From Desulfobulbus rhabdoformis (GTDB lineage Bacteria > Desulfobacterota > Desulfobulbia > Desulfobulbales > Desulfobulbaceae): a stretch of 64,000 bases of DNA. Shown one piece after another: positions 28,023-36,371 of this stretch. A program made the translations under genes and the position numbers. The notes under the pieces are model-generated. The model was not told the DNA's origin, made no database searches, and was given only the letters and a program-made list of their open reading frames with translations. Within the stretch, counting starts at the first letter, position 1, and each line of letters begins with the position of its first letter. The stretch lies in contig NZ_JAFFQA010000001.1 of the NCBI RefSeq assembly GCF_016919065.1, positions 1 through 64,000 of the forward strand, read 5' to 3'.

Positions 28023-29617
28023 ACCGGCAGGAAAAAGAGCATATTGTTCAGTTGATGCGGCGGTTTGCCGCCAAGGTATCCACCGAAGGATTGCTGATTC
28101 TCATCGCCGAGACCAGCGGCATGCTTGAAGCCTGTCACCTGCTCCTTCAGCAGACAGCGGCGGCTGACCCCGGCGTGACTATCTGGCTGCGGAAACAATG
28201 CAAGGCCACAAAGGTGCACGAGGCATATTTTCTGGCCGAGATCAAGACAATCCTCGAGGTGTTTCAGCCCGGGCAGGAACAGGAGCAGGAGGAATTGTTC
28301 ACCGTGCTGGGGCTACATCCAGGCGCTGATAAAAAGGAAATCAAACGGCGTTACCGACAGTTATGTCTTAAATTCCATCCCGACATTTCGGATACGAGCA
28401 ACAGCAATACTGATGCCTTTATTCGTATAACGCAGGCCTACCACACCCTTGTACATACAGACGATACAAAGAAGCGGAATCAGTCTCCAGCGCTGCGGAG
28501 GGAAAGTCGCGTTTGGCGTGGACATCCCTTCTCGCTTTCGGGTGATGCCCTGCGGTCACAGAAGCGGCGGCAGATAACCTGGGTAACTATTTTTTCGTTG
28601 ATGCTCATCCTGGTCAGCGTTGTGATCGCCAGGGTCTATAACAACCACGTTATGCTGTACCGCCTGCAAAATAAGGGGATGGCTTTTGTACCGCCCGTTC
28701 AGCAGAGCGCGAAGGATGCTGAACACGCTACGACCACGAACACCACAATTTCGCCTGAACAACCTAACGCAAGTCATGACATGCCGACAGACCTTCCCGA
28801 GACGGTCCTGCAACCACCGTCGCAGCCGGCCTATATATCTGTTGTCCAGATTGACCTAACTCCACCTCCTTCCTCCAGCGATGTATCTAAATCGCCGGAG
28901 GAAGTGCCGGCCCCACCGGAAACGAGTTTATCTTCTGTTGAGGAGGAGGCCCCCTCCTTAACGATGCATGAGCCGGTACCTGCCGCCAAACCGGAAGCCC
29001 CGACGCAGGAAATCCCTCATGCTGAGAGAGAACAGCATCCCCAGGTCGCGCAGATGGCACCTCCCGAACCATTTCATCCTGTGGAACCACCTCGCCCCAA
29101 TCCCATTGTTTCTCCTAAACGCATCAAGACAGGATCGAGCCATATCAAAACAAAGTTGGCGGGAAACAGGCCCAAACCACACCCGCACAACAAACCGGTA
29201 GCGAAAAGAAAGCAAATTGGCCAGGGAGCACAGCAGCCCCGCCCGGTAATCACCAAGCTCCCGCCCCAGCAGCGCATCGACACCTTTCTGCGAAACTACG
29301 TCAGCGCCTATCAAAAGAAAAACCTTCCGGCCTTTTCCCACTTTTTCGCGGCCAACGCTACAGAGAACGGGAAAGCACTCGACGAGGTCCTTGCCTCATA
29401 CGGAGACCTGTTCGCGGCCGTGAAGACTTTGCAGTTCTCTGTCTCACCGTTGCGCTGGGAGCATTCTCACGGCCGACTGCACGTTGCAGGACGGTTCCTG
29501 GTGATGATGCAATTCCCCGACGGCAGCCGACGCCGGGGACAGGGCCCTATCGACTTTCTCCTGACCGACACCAATTCGCCCCGAGTGCAGTCTCTCCATT
29601 ACTCCTTTGACCAATGA
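28019..29617 (+). CDS. Membrane-anchored J-domain protein with periplasmic NTF2-like domain
   Basis: 532 residues. An N-terminal helical region (1-85) precedes a J domain at about 92-150 with the HPD motif at 120-122. One membrane helix follows (about 186-206). Then comes a proline-rich linker (about 230-405, many Pro-Glu and Pro-Lys pairs, basic near the end) and a C-terminal SnoaL/NTF2-like domain (about 418-532, starting IDTFLRNYVSAY). Topology predicts the J domain inside and the NTF2-like domain in the periplasm. It is coupled by ATGA overlaps to both neighbours. A role in recruiting DnaK to the EPS machinery is inference; I know no named family for this architecture. Confidence 0.75.
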   Translation: MNRQEKEHIVQLMRRFAAKVSTEGLLILIAETSGMLEACHLLLQQTAAADPGVTIWLRKQCKATKVHEAYFLAEIKTILEVFQPGQEQEQEELFTVLGLHPGADKKEIKRRYRQLCLKFHPDISDTSNSNTDAFIRITQAYHTLVHTDDTKKRNQSPALRRESRVWRGHPFSLSGDALRSQKRRQITWVTIFSLMLILVSVVIARVYNNHVMLYRLQNKGMAFVPPVQQSAKDAEHATTTNTTISPEQPNASHDMPTDLPETVLQPPSQPAYISVVQIDLTPPPSSSDVSKSPEEVPAPPETSLSSVEEEAPSLTMHEPVPAAKPEAPTQEIPHAEREQHPQVAQMAPPEPFHPVEPPRPNPIVSPKRIKTGSSHIKTKLAGNRPKPHPHNKPVAKRKQIGQGAQQPRPVITKLPPQQRIDTFLRNYVSAYQKKNLPAFSHFFAANATENGKALDEVLASYGDLFAAVKTLQFSVSPLRWEHSHGRLHVAGRFLVMMQFPDGSRRRGQGPIDFLLTDTNSPRVQSLHYSFDQ

Positions 29618-31224
29618 CCCCAGATTTCAGAGAACTCCTGAGTATGCATCCGACCATTTTGTCCTTCCTTTTCTTGTTCGGTTGCAGTTTGTGCCTGACC
29701 CTGGTCATGGTCCCCTTGTTTAGCCGCATAGCGGCCTCCCTAGGGATTGTCGACATACCGAACGGGCGCAAGGTGCACACCAAGCCGATACCACGCATCG
29801 GCGGAGTGGCGATCTTTATCAGCTTCTATGTGACCTTGATCCTTGCGGCCATGCTCTTTGCCGATACAGGGGACTTTCCGCTGGTTAATCTGCGCAGAAT
29901 TCTGCTCGTCCTGGGATCGGTCGTGGCCTTTGCTGTCGGTCTTGCCGATGATATGCACCGTCTCACCCCCTGGCAGAAACTGGTGATGCAGCTTGTTTCA
30001 GCCGGGTTGGCGTACCTCGGCGGTATCCGCATAGAATCCATAGGGTTTTACGCCCTGTTTCAGGTCGACCTTGGGTGGTTGTCGCCGCTGGTCACGCTTT
30101 TCTGGGTCGTTCTTGTCATCAACGCCTTCAATCTCATCGACGGACTCGACGGCCTGGCTGGTGGAGTCGGCCTAATCGCGGCCGCCATTCTTGCCTACGT
30201 CTGCTTCCTCCATAATTACGAGCGCGGGATCGAATATATGGTTGTCATTGCCGGCTGCCTTTTCGGCTTCCTCCGCTATAATTATCATCCAGCTTCCATC
30301 TTCATGGGGGACGGCGGCAGTTACTTCCTTGGCTATGTCCTGGGGACGACCAGCATTCTCGCGGCCATGCCGAATCCCACGACCATGACCATCCTCGTGC
30401 CCATGCTGGCCGTGGCCCTGCCGGTTATCGATGTTTCCATGGCCATCATTCGTCGATTTATCCGTGGGCAGGCCATTTTCAAGGCCGACAATCGCCACTT
30501 CCATCATATGCTGCTCAGTACTGGTCTCTCGCATCGACGGGCGGTACTCGTGCTCTATGGCATTACCCTCTTTATCAGCATCTGTTCGCTGGCTCTGCTC
30601 AAATTCAGGGATGAAAGAGCTCTTTTTCTGCTCTTTCTCCTTGGGTGTACCTTCCTCTACGGTCTTATCCGACTCGGGTATTTCCGCGGATACGACGCCA
30701 AGGCGGTTCTTCCCTGGATCATGGAGGTTGGCGACGGCCTCGGCTTGAGCCGGTCGCGTCGTACATTTTTTAACCTGCAGCTGAAAATAGGTACCGCCGA
30801 CAGCCTCGATGGGCTTTTTCACCATCTGCAAGCTGCCGTGAACTATCTCGATATTTCTGTTTGCGCACTCTATCTTACACCAAGGTACTCTGAAGATGGT
30901 CTAGCGGGAAGGGAATCAGGGGCATGTGCGGAGGACCAACGACAGCAAACACCGCTCTATGCCTCTGTAACCCACCGCCAGGTCCAGCCGGTCTGGGTAT
31001 GGCACAATCCGCAACACACCATGGAGCAGCTTCACCGTCGCCTCTTTCGGGTGGAGATGGATCTCTATAATGAAAAGGGACGAAATTTCGGCGCCCTGGT
31101 TATGCTCAAAAATCAGGCCGAGGCACCGATCAGCCTCTACACCCTCAACCGTATCGAACACCTGCGGCGGTCTATTCTCAAGGCATTGGAAAAAATTAAT
31201 CAGACGACAAGGCAGGTCGACTGA
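29614..31224 (+). CDS. WecA/MraY-family undecaprenyl-phosphate sugar-1-phosphate transferase, extended
   Basis: 536 residues; standard WecA is about 360. About eleven membrane segments fill residues 10-345. Catalytic motifs are present: LADDMH (about 110), NAFNLIDGLDGLAGG (about 169-183), FMGDGGSYFLG and the basic loop ADNRHFHHMLLSTGLSHR. This enzyme starts the lipid-linked repeat unit. The extra 185 residues after the membrane domain are soluble and contain an alpha/beta region (FNLQLKIGTADSLDGLFHHL onward) like a GAF or PAS-type sensory fold, though no family is certain. The ATG overlaps the previous stop; an ATG at 29644 is an alternative. Confidence 0.88.
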   Translation: MTPDFRELLSMHPTILSFLFLFGCSLCLTLVMVPLFSRIAASLGIVDIPNGRKVHTKPIPRIGGVAIFISFYVTLILAAMLFADTGDFPLVNLRRILLVLGSVVAFAVGLADDMHRLTPWQKLVMQLVSAGLAYLGGIRIESIGFYALFQVDLGWLSPLVTLFWVVLVINAFNLIDGLDGLAGGVGLIAAAILAYVCFLHNYERGIEYMVVIAGCLFGFLRYNYHPASIFMGDGGSYFLGYVLGTTSILAAMPNPTTMTILVPMLAVALPVIDVSMAIIRRFIRGQAIFKADNRHFHHMLLSTGLSHRRAVLVLYGITLFISICSLALLKFRDERALFLLFLLGCTFLYGLIRLGYFRGYDAKAVLPWIMEVGDGLGLSRSRRTFFNLQLKIGTADSLDGLFHHLQAAVNYLDISVCALYLTPRYSEDGLAGRESGACAEDQRQQTPLYASVTHRQVQPVWVWHNPQHTMEQLHRRLFRVEMDLYNEKGRNFGALVMLKNQAEAPISLYTLNRIEHLRRSILKALEKINQTTRQVD

Positions 31225-31258
31225 AGACGGGAATTATATGTAGGGCCAGAAGACCTCC

Positions 31259-31293
31259 CGTGATGTTATCCTCACGCAGGTGCGGATCCAGAT
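31259..31293 (-). repeat. GGATTCCCG-type short repeat, copy 3 (divergent)
   Basis: GTGATGTTATCCTCACGCAG then GTGCGGATCCAG, reverse orientation and degenerate. It lies just after the end of the plus-strand EPS operon. Confidence 0.55.
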
Positions 31294-31322
31294 TGCGAGC
31301 TTTGCAAGTATCTTTGTTGGTG

Positions 31323-31352
31323 CCGTCATCCTCGCGTAGGCGGGGAGCCAGT
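31323..31352 (-). repeat. GGATTCCCG-type short repeat, copy 4
   Basis: CCGTCATCCTCGCGTAGGCG then GGGAGCCAG, reverse orientation. Together with copy 3 it forms a closely spaced pair after the WecA-like gene. Confidence 0.65.
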
Positions 31353-31408
31353 GCATTCTCCCCGACGCCATTGACACCCATGTATTTTATGAGTAGGCTG
31401 TAAATACC

Positions 31409-32426
31409 ATGGATAAAAAACGAGTTCTTGAAGAAAAAATCAATCAGCTGCTCGATATGTTCCCGGTTGTGACCATCATCGGACCGAGACAGTGCGGAAA
31501 ATCGACCCTGGTAAGCAGATTACGAGACGACTGGAAATACTATGACCTTGAAAGTCCGGATGACTATCAGCTTATCAACGACGCCCCTGGTGCCTTTTTT
31601 AGCCTGACCACAAACCAGGTAATCATTAATGAGGCCCAACAGTTCCCGGACCTGTTCAAGGTGCTCAGGGGAGTCGTTGATGCCGACAGAAAACGAAAAG
31701 GCAGGTTTCTACTGACAGGTTCAAGCTCACCGGAAATCGTCAAAGGAATAACCGAAAGCCTGGCCGGTCGAATTGCTACCGTCGAGCTCTGGCCGTTCAA
31801 ACAAAATGAACTGCATGAGAAACCGCTGCCGACCATCTATGAGATAATCATCGATGGCGCAGCCGGTCCGAAAGACTTTCTTGCGTTGCAACCGGTGCTG
31901 CCACCGAAGCAGAGCATGGTTAGTAAGCGTTTCCACGGTTAAGGATTATCTGGACATTATCCACCAGACGTTTCTGTGGAGGAACCTGCCTCCGTACACA
32001 AAGAATCCACTAAAAAAGGTACAAAAGGCAAAAAAAGGTTTTTTTCGAGATCAGGGGCTGCTGCATTACTTTCTCAAAATCACTGACTCGGACAGGCTAC
32101 AGCTTCACCCGGTCGCTGGCTTTTCTTTTGAGAGCTTTGTCATTGAGGAAATAATCCGGGGACTCCAGGCAACCATGGCCACCCAGCTTGACTACGCATA
32201 TTATAGAACCATTGACAAATCAGAGGTCGACCTGGTGATAGAAGGCTCCTTCGGGCTAGTTCCCGTTGAGATCAAGCTCAACGCTCAGGTAAAGCGGGCC
32301 TCTTTACGGGGTCTCGCAGGCTTTATGGCCGACACCGGTGCGCCTTATGGCATTCTGATCAACAGGGGGAGGAAGGTGGAACTGCTCACGGAAAAAATCA
32401 TCCAAATACCGTTCAATTTCATCTGA
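31409..32426 (+). pseudogene. AAA/DUF4143-family ATPase, frameshifted and internally deleted
   Basis: The first frame (31409-31942) encodes the N-terminus with Walker A in GPRQCGKSTL and Walker B-like VIINEAQQFPDL, then sensor LLTGSSS. The reading continues in a second frame to 32426, from TVKDYLDIIHQTFLW through VEIKLNAQVKR, the DUF4143 nuclease-like C-terminus. About 100 residues that normally lie between these parts (around GGFP) are missing, and the two frames do not join. Intact members have about 390 residues. It is a decayed mobile-type gene between the two EPS halves. Confidence 0.85.
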
Positions 32427-32516
32427 GGGGCACACATGAGGACCGGCTAGCCTCCCAGTCCGACTTCACTCAACCTACCTCGCTTCCCGGAAGGGTTGGT
32501 TGGTGGTGACGAAGGA

Positions 32517-32633
32517 ACCCCAACATGCTTGACGCCAGTTATTCTTGAATTCTTCCGGGAAAAAGCAGCAGCCACAGGAACCGGTTATCAAACGATGATC
32601 AACAGTGCACTTCGAGAAGCAATGAAAAACTGA
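32517..32633 (+). pseudogene. Remnant of a BrnA/DUF4415-type antitoxin C-terminus
   Basis: The frame ending at the TGA of 32631-32633 reads TPVILEFFREKAAATGTGYQ then TMINSALREAMKN. This is the C-terminal ribbon-helix-helix pattern of BrnA-like antitoxins (GYQTxINxxLREAM). No start codon and no BrnT toxin are present. The fragment begins within a hairpin repeat resembling other repeats in the window. Confidence 0.65.
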
Positions 32634-32681
32634 CCCCATTTTTCCGGAGTTTGAGGAGCAGGCGGGAATACGCGCACATAC

Positions 32682-32729
32682 GTGATCCCGGGGGTAGGGT
32701 GGCGCAAGCGTCTGTTTGCTTGCCCACCG
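32682..32729 (-). repeat. CAAGC/GCTTG 45-bp repeat, copy 1
   Basis: Reverse-oriented copy of the element also found at 47764, 50029, 53299 and 54367. The core has inverted arms CAAGC and GCTTG around AAACAGAC, flanked by GGTGGG and CCACCCTACCC. Confidence 0.85.
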
Positions 32730-32769
32730 CGTGAGAGCGAAAATCCGGGGACATGCCAGATAGCTCTCA

Positions 32770-33420
32770 TCAAACACAATGGTGGCAATCAGCGCTTAAC
32801 CGTTCATCCAGTGCTCCAGATTCGTTCAAGCAGGCTTTGTCGCTGCTGGCTATGCGATGAGGCCTGATCGGACTAAAAATGGGCTGTTGGAGAATGGTTA
32901 CACTAACGCCACCTGCCACCCCCAGGCTATCCGGCAGCTGCCGATGATCAACAACTCGCGAATGCGGATCGATTGCCTTGAGCACTGTTCTCAACTTTAA
33001 CTGCACATTGGCAGGGTCAAATGCTCTGGGAAAGAGCTTCGCTGTCTGTGCAGGTTGTTCAAGATGCAGGACCACTCGCACCTGGCGGATCTGGCAACAC
33101 TTCCGGGCAAAACACCGCTCTTCGTCCAAAGATGCCATTTTTCCTGCAGCAAATATCCCGGCCAAGGTATCTCGCACTTTCTGGACCACTTCATCGGCAA
33201 TGGGGATGGATTTTGTTCTGCGCTCCCGCCGGTAGTCCTTGATTTCAATCATCCACAGAGTCCCACCATGCCCCGGCGCAAGGCCGAGAATATCTACCGC
33301 TTTGGAAGCACAAACTTTTTGAAAATGTCTTCTATAATAGGTCCACTGGTCATACTTGCTCACCTCCCATCCAGCTGGAAACTGAAAAACCAGGCCACCC
33401 TCCTCCTGAATATTGGTCAT
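32770..33420 (-). CDS. Putative PD-(D/E)XK-like partner of a decayed ATPase
   Basis: 216 residues from an ATG at 33420 with GGAG six bases upstream. The conserved-looking core reads FQFPAGWEVSKYDQWTYYRR, AVDILGL and, after a short loop, WMIEIKDYRR. An Asp followed by (I/E)xK on successive strands is the pattern of PD-(D/E)XK nucleases, so nuclease activity is a reasonable guess. The start overlaps the ATPase stop by ATGA. The last 40 residues (after DPHSRVVDHRQLPDSL) look abnormal and may come from a frameshift. It may be non-functional since its partner is broken. Confidence 0.6.
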   Translation of the reverse strand: MTNIQEEGGLVFQFPAGWEVSKYDQWTYYRRHFQKVCASKAVDILGLAPGHGGTLWMIEIKDYRRERRTKSIPIADEVVQKVRDTLAGIFAAGKMASLDEERCFARKCCQIRQVRVVLHLEQPAQTAKLFPRAFDPANVQLKLRTVLKAIDPHSRVVDHRQLPDSLGVAGGVSVTILQQPIFSPIRPHRIASSDKACLNESGALDERLSADCHHCV

Positions 33421-34237
33421 GTCTGCTCCAGGAAACGTTCGGACTGAGCCAACTCCTCGTCTAGAGAGACAATGGTGGAGATATCGGCTAAGGTGCACCC
33501 CTGTTCCACGCTGGTGGCATCCTTCTGCGGCGAGAGACTGAAAAACCGGCTTTTGATTTTTTTCTGTCCTGGTTCTGCAGCAAAATATCCAGCTCCCGAA
33601 GCAGAAACAGGCTGTGCGTCGCAATGAATACCTGGATTCCGTTGCGGCACAGTTCCAAAATCGAAACCGCCACTTTTTTGATCAATTTTGGATTCAGGTT
33701 GGAATCGGGGCTCGTCCCAGAACAGATACCCGGAGTCCAAGAGCGATCCGGTTGCGATCAGCCGACTGAGCATGGCAAGTTTGCGCAAGCCCTCGGCCAC
33801 CAGGGGCATCTCCATGGTGCCCGCCCGGACATGGTCAAATAAAAACGACCGTTCTGTTCAAGAACCACTTTCCCCCCCATGACATGTTCGAGAGGCAAAG
33901 GAAATAGCCAGGTTTAACGTTGGTCTGGCAAAAGAAAGCCAATTTCACATTTTTCCCGGCCTTGTCGCCTCCGCACCAGCCGCCCCAGTGCGTCCGGTCG
34001 AAACACCCGCGTCAGTTTGCCTGCGATCTCTGTTTGCCACGTACCTTTACCGGGCACCGCCACCGTCTTGCCAGCCTCGTTGCTCACCGCCAACAGCGTG
34101 TAGACAAGCTTGAGCAGATGCGATTTACCGGTTCCGTTCTCACCGATAACGACATTGAGGTGAGGGGAAAATTCAAATTGCTCGTTTTGAAAAACTGTGA
34201 AATTTTTGAGGGTCAGAGATGTTACCGAATTTTTCAT
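33417..34237 (-). pseudogene. SMC/OLD-like AAA ATPase, broken by deletion and frameshifts
   Basis: The N-terminal part (34237-33914) has the start MKNSVTSLTLKNFTVF and Walker A in IGENGTGKSH. It stops early. A second frame at 33815-33700 holds the ABC-type signature region EMPLVAEGLRKLAML and Walker B LFWDEP. A third frame (about 33685-33560) continues [20 protein letters not shown] with the H-loop ATHS. The final part returns to the frame ending at 33417. The middle of the protein is missing. At least two frameshifts are needed to join the rest. Confidence 0.85.
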
Positions 34238-34355
34238 AATCTCTCAAAATGCTCCTTACACCTCACTTTTCCCTAAATACCCACTGTCCAATCTTCCGCA
34301 AAGGCCCCCTAACCCGCATCTTCACCAAGCCCCGTGGAACAAGGCAACTTGATTA

Positions 34356-34385
34356 CCCGTCATTCCTGCACAGTCGGGAATCAGG
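34356..34385 (-). repeat. GGATTCCCG-type short repeat, copy 5 (divergent)
   Basis: CCCGTCATTCCTGCACAGTC then GGGAATCAGG, reverse orientation. It lies next to the terminator of the minus-strand EPS operon. Confidence 0.55.
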
Positions 34386-34397
34386 AAAGAACCATTC

Positions 34398-34442
34398 AAA
34401 AAAAAACTCTCCATCGGTGCGCACGATCACGCACCGATGGAG
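34398..34442 (-). terminator. Terminator of the minus-strand EPS operon
   Basis: Read on the minus strand, CTCCATCGGTGCG and CGCACCGATGGAG form a perfect 13-bp stem with an 8-base loop, followed within a few bases by nine T. It lies 65 bases after the epimerase stop and cleanly closes the operon. Confidence 0.95.
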
Positions 34443-34508
34443 ATAGGGCACGGCAAACATCGCCAGCTTCAGTTCGGCAGCAGCGATCAACCTCTATTCC
34501 GGCGCATC

Positions 34509-35477
34509 TTATAGCGCACTTTTCCTCACCTGCTCCTCAATCCACGCATAGGTTTTTTCAAGACCTTCACGTAAGCTTTTACTTGGACGCCAACCGAGTT
34601 CTTTTTCGATCAACCTGTTATCGGAATTTCTCCCCCGTACACCAAGCGGGCCTTCAATATGGACCTTGGTCAGTTTTTTCCCGGCAATATCCATGACGAT
34701 GTCGGCCAACTGATCAATGCTCACCATCTCATCGGAACCGATATTCACCGGACCGGTCCAATTCGACCGGGTCAATATCTGGGTCCCCTCGACACACTCA
34801 TCCACATAAAGGAAAGAACGCGTCTGCTTGCCATCGCCCCAAATCTCCATTTCGCCGCCGTCTTTAGCCATAGCGATCTTGCGACACATGGCTGCCGGAG
34901 ATTTCTCACGACCATCATTCCAGGAGCCAAACGGACCAAAAATATTATGATAGCGGGCAATACGGACTTCCATGCCATAGTTGCGATGGTAGGCAAGATA
35001 GAGCCGTTCACTGAACAATTTTTCCCATCCGTAATCGCTGTCCGGGTTCGCCGGATACGCGCTGTCTTCTGCGCAATTGGGATTGTCCGGATCGAGTTGA
35101 TTGTACAGAGGATAGATACAGGCTGAAGATGAATAAAAAATCCGTTTCACATTCCGCTTAGCGCAGGCATCCAACACGTTCAGGTTGATACTGCCCGAAT
35201 TATGCATGATGTCGGCATCGTTGTCTCCGACAAACACAAACCCTGCGCCCCCCATATCTGCAGCAAACTGATACACTTCATCGAACTTTCGGTCTACGAC
35301 CTGCCGACATATAATCTGTTCACGCAGATCACCAATAACGAAATCATCCGCCACTGTATCGGAAAATTCAGGATACTTGAGATCAACCCCACGTACCCAA
35401 AACCCTTGCTCTTTCAACTTTTCAACCATGCGTGTACCGATAAATCCACCGGCACCGCAGACTAACGCGCTTGGCAT
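34509..35477 (-). CDS. NAD-dependent sugar epimerase, GDP-mannose 3,5-epimerase-like
   Basis: 322 residues of the extended SDR family. The NAD motif is GAGGFIG at the N-terminus. SSSACIYP and the YGWEK catalytic Tyr/Lys follow at about 110 and 144. The segment AADMGGAGFV and the SDYGWEKLFSERLY context resemble GDP-mannose 3,5-epimerases. It would supply an activated sugar for the EPS repeat unit. The ATG at 35477 is chosen for the perfect AAGGAGG site eight bases upstream; 35492 is less likely. It is the last gene of the minus-strand EPS operon. Confidence 0.88.
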   Translation of the reverse strand: MPSALVCGAGGFIGTRMVEKLKEQGFWVRGVDLKYPEFSDTVADDFVIGDLREQIICRQVVDRKFDEVYQFAADMGGAGFVFVGDNDADIMHNSGSINLNVLDACAKRNVKRIFYSSSACIYPLYNQLDPDNPNCAEDSAYPANPDSDYGWEKLFSERLYLAYHRNYGMEVRIARYHNIFGPFGSWNDGREKSPAAMCRKIAMAKDGGEMEIWGDGKQTRSFLYVDECVEGTQILTRSNWTGPVNIGSDEMVSIDQLADIVMDIAGKKLTKVHIEGPLGVRGRNSDNRLIEKELGWRPSKSLREGLEKTYAWIEEQVRKSAL

Positions 35478-35542
35478 ACATCCTCCTTGCAATACTCTTT
35501 GTGTATTAAATTTAAAAAAAAGCTCCCATGAACGACAAATAA

Positions 35543-36346
35543 TTACAGAGCCCCCTTGCGTAACCGATGCATCTCTTCGAGAAAGAGGTTCGCGAGAAAC
35601 TCGCCTCCATCCACCACCACCCGTTTCCCTGTACGCTTGGGCTTACGCAGCACCATATAGGCCCACTCGAGCCCCAACCGGCACAACCAGCTTGGCGCAC
35701 GTTGCACGGTTCCGGCCAAAAAACCAAAAGCGGCGCCCACACCGGCTGCAACGGGCACCTGCAGCCGGTCCTTGCAGCGGTAAATCCATTCATCCTGCTT
35801 GGGTAATCCAAGCCCGACCCAAAGCACATCTGGCGCAGCGGCATTGATCATGTCGATATGCGCTTGTTCTTCCTCAACACTCAATGCGCGAAACGGTGGC
35901 GAGAAAGTCCCGACAATTTGGTGCCCCGGATATTTACGTTCAAGGTTATCCTGCAAAGCGGCCAGAGTTGCCTCCGTATCACCATAAAAGTAACTCCGCA
36001 GGTTCTCTGTATCGGCGCGCTTGAAAAACGCGGACATAATTTCCGCACCTGGGGTTCGAACCACATTTTGCATACCCCGATAGCGGGCGATGATCACCGG
36101 GGCAATACTGTCTGGCACCCATAAATCGCACTCTGCGCCGATCCGGAAATACCGAGGGTCACGCGAGGCCTGATTTAACCCGTGAAAGCCGGTGACAATC
36201 AGCTGGCGCGCCCCTTCCGACTTTGGCTCAGCAATACAAGCCTGCAGCCAGTCGACCGTGTACTCTAAATCAACCATGTTGACCTCTGAGCCCAGAATCT
36301 TGGCGATACGCGTCTGTCGCGCCGTATGCAAATCAATGTTGTTCAT
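35543..36346 (-). CDS. WecG/TagA/CpsF-family glycosyltransferase
   Basis: 267 residues of glycosyltransferase family GT26. The family signature PDVLWVGLGLPKQDEWIYR lies at about 175-193. The conserved FHGLN near residue 54, and PDSIAPVI with the following RYRG, form the acceptor region. Such enzymes add the second sugar (e.g. ManNAc or Glc) to the lipid-linked first sugar, so it probably acts directly after the WecA-like transferase of the plus-strand operon. The C-terminus has a basic patch for membrane contact. Confidence 0.9.
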   Translation of the reverse strand: MNNIDLHTARQTRIAKILGSEVNMVDLEYTVDWLQACIAEPKSEGARQLIVTGFHGLNQASRDPRYFRIGAECDLWVPDSIAPVIIARYRGMQNVVRTPGAEIMSAFFKRADTENLRSYFYGDTEATLAALQDNLERKYPGHQIVGTFSPPFRALSVEEEQAHIDMINAAAPDVLWVGLGLPKQDEWIYRCKDRLQVPVAAGVGAAFGFLAGTVQRAPSWLCRLGLEWAYMVLRKPKRTGKRVVVDGGEFLANLFLEEMHRLRKGAL

Positions 36347-36371
36347 TTTAGAGCTCGATTAAAGAGGTGAT

